Source: Ariolimax columbianus (lineage: Eukaryota; Mollusca; Gastropoda; Stylommatophora; Arionidae). From it: a stretch of 64,000 nt of DNA. The stretch's first letter is position 1. Every line of letters begins with the position of its first letter. The stretch covers positions 31,065,479-31,129,478 of the forward strand of contig JAVGWX010000012.1 in assembly GCA_036924085.1 (NCBI GenBank), in the 5' to 3' direction. Below the pieces are notes generated by a model. The model had not been told where the DNA came from. It made no database searches and saw only the letters and a program-made list of their open reading frames with translations. The translations under genes were made by a program, and so were the position numbers. Shown here piece after piece: positions 63,735-64,000 of this stretch.

Positions 63735-64000
63735 CTGGCTTGGCTTGGCTTAGCTTCCTTCGTTCTCAATCTCTCACTACCAAACCCTGAAAGGGCTTAA
63801 GTAGCAGAATGTAGTCCAGAGAACGGAATGCGTTGTGTCGTAGTTTACAGCTTGACTGCGATATTTGCACCTTTCGATCCAACACATCCGACTTCAGCAA
63901 GCATTTTCTGAGTACTAGGTTAGCATTCCCTCTTCTATCCCTTCTACTTAGCCAGTCTGCTCTGCTGCAGCCTGTTATCCATGATCACCGCGTGGAGGTG
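63735..64000 (-). mobile_element. SINE-A copy cut by window end
   Basis: Tail (ggcttggcttggctt), ttctcaatctctcactacca, core with gcgatatttgcacctttcga, and gatcaccgcgtggaggtg at the window edge. The head lies outside. Confidence 0.88.

Overview
This is repeat-saturated genomic DNA from an invertebrate animal, most likely a mollusc and plausibly a gastropod. The evidence is spliceosomal introns, an eukaryotic ribosomal DNA fragment with 5' external spacer, tRNA-derived SINEs, several non-LTR retrotransposon clades (I-type with RNase H, CR1-like, RTE/L2-like), a mariner relic, and about 25 kb of tandem repeats. The assignment below Metazoa is inference. There is no bacterial operon, phage or CRISPR locus.

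Host genes are few. An unusual serine-rich coding exon (11235-12582) joins in phase with a second exon (13374 to a stop at 13502). About 42 kb downstream is one ankyrin-repeat exon (55017-55139) with at least three decayed tandem copies of itself upstream. The two loci could be one gene with a very long intron or two genes. Phase arithmetic shows that at least one unseen exon would be needed to join them.

Layout. 0-9 kb: minisatellites (37, 40, 54, 48 bp), a LINE 3' end, SINEs and a truncated RNase H LINE. 9.4-13.5 kb: two minisatellites around the main coding exon. 14-18.5 kb: SINEs, a LINE 3' end with four 67-bp copies, short-unit arrays. 18.5-22 kb: a rearranged, collapsed rDNA unit on the minus strand (5'ETS, 5' two thirds of 18S, then the 3' end of 28S) between copies of one 32-bp repeat. 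22-33 kb: long minisatellites with SINEs. 34-36 kb: RTE-like LINE. 37-42.3 kb: a 44-bp satellite containing a nearly full-length CR1-like LINE and a tRNA-derived SINE, with an inversion of array polarity. 42.8-45.4 kb: more arrays. 48.6-50 kb: 1.3-kb polypyrimidine array beside a LINE fragment. 53-62 kb: the ankyrin exon array broken up by SINEs, a LINE with a mariner relic inside it, and an I-type LINE split by an opposite I-type LINE. 62.4-64 kb: short arrays and SINE copies.

The elements interact. One SINE family shares its 3' tail with the I-type LINEs present here, which suggests who mobilises it. Several minisatellites look seeded by pieces of transposable elements (a terminal 37-bp unit, 62-67 bp LINE 3' segments). 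Target-site duplications can be read directly at many insertions, so their order of arrival can be partly reconstructed. SINE family names A to F and 'family C' are labels used only in this annotation.
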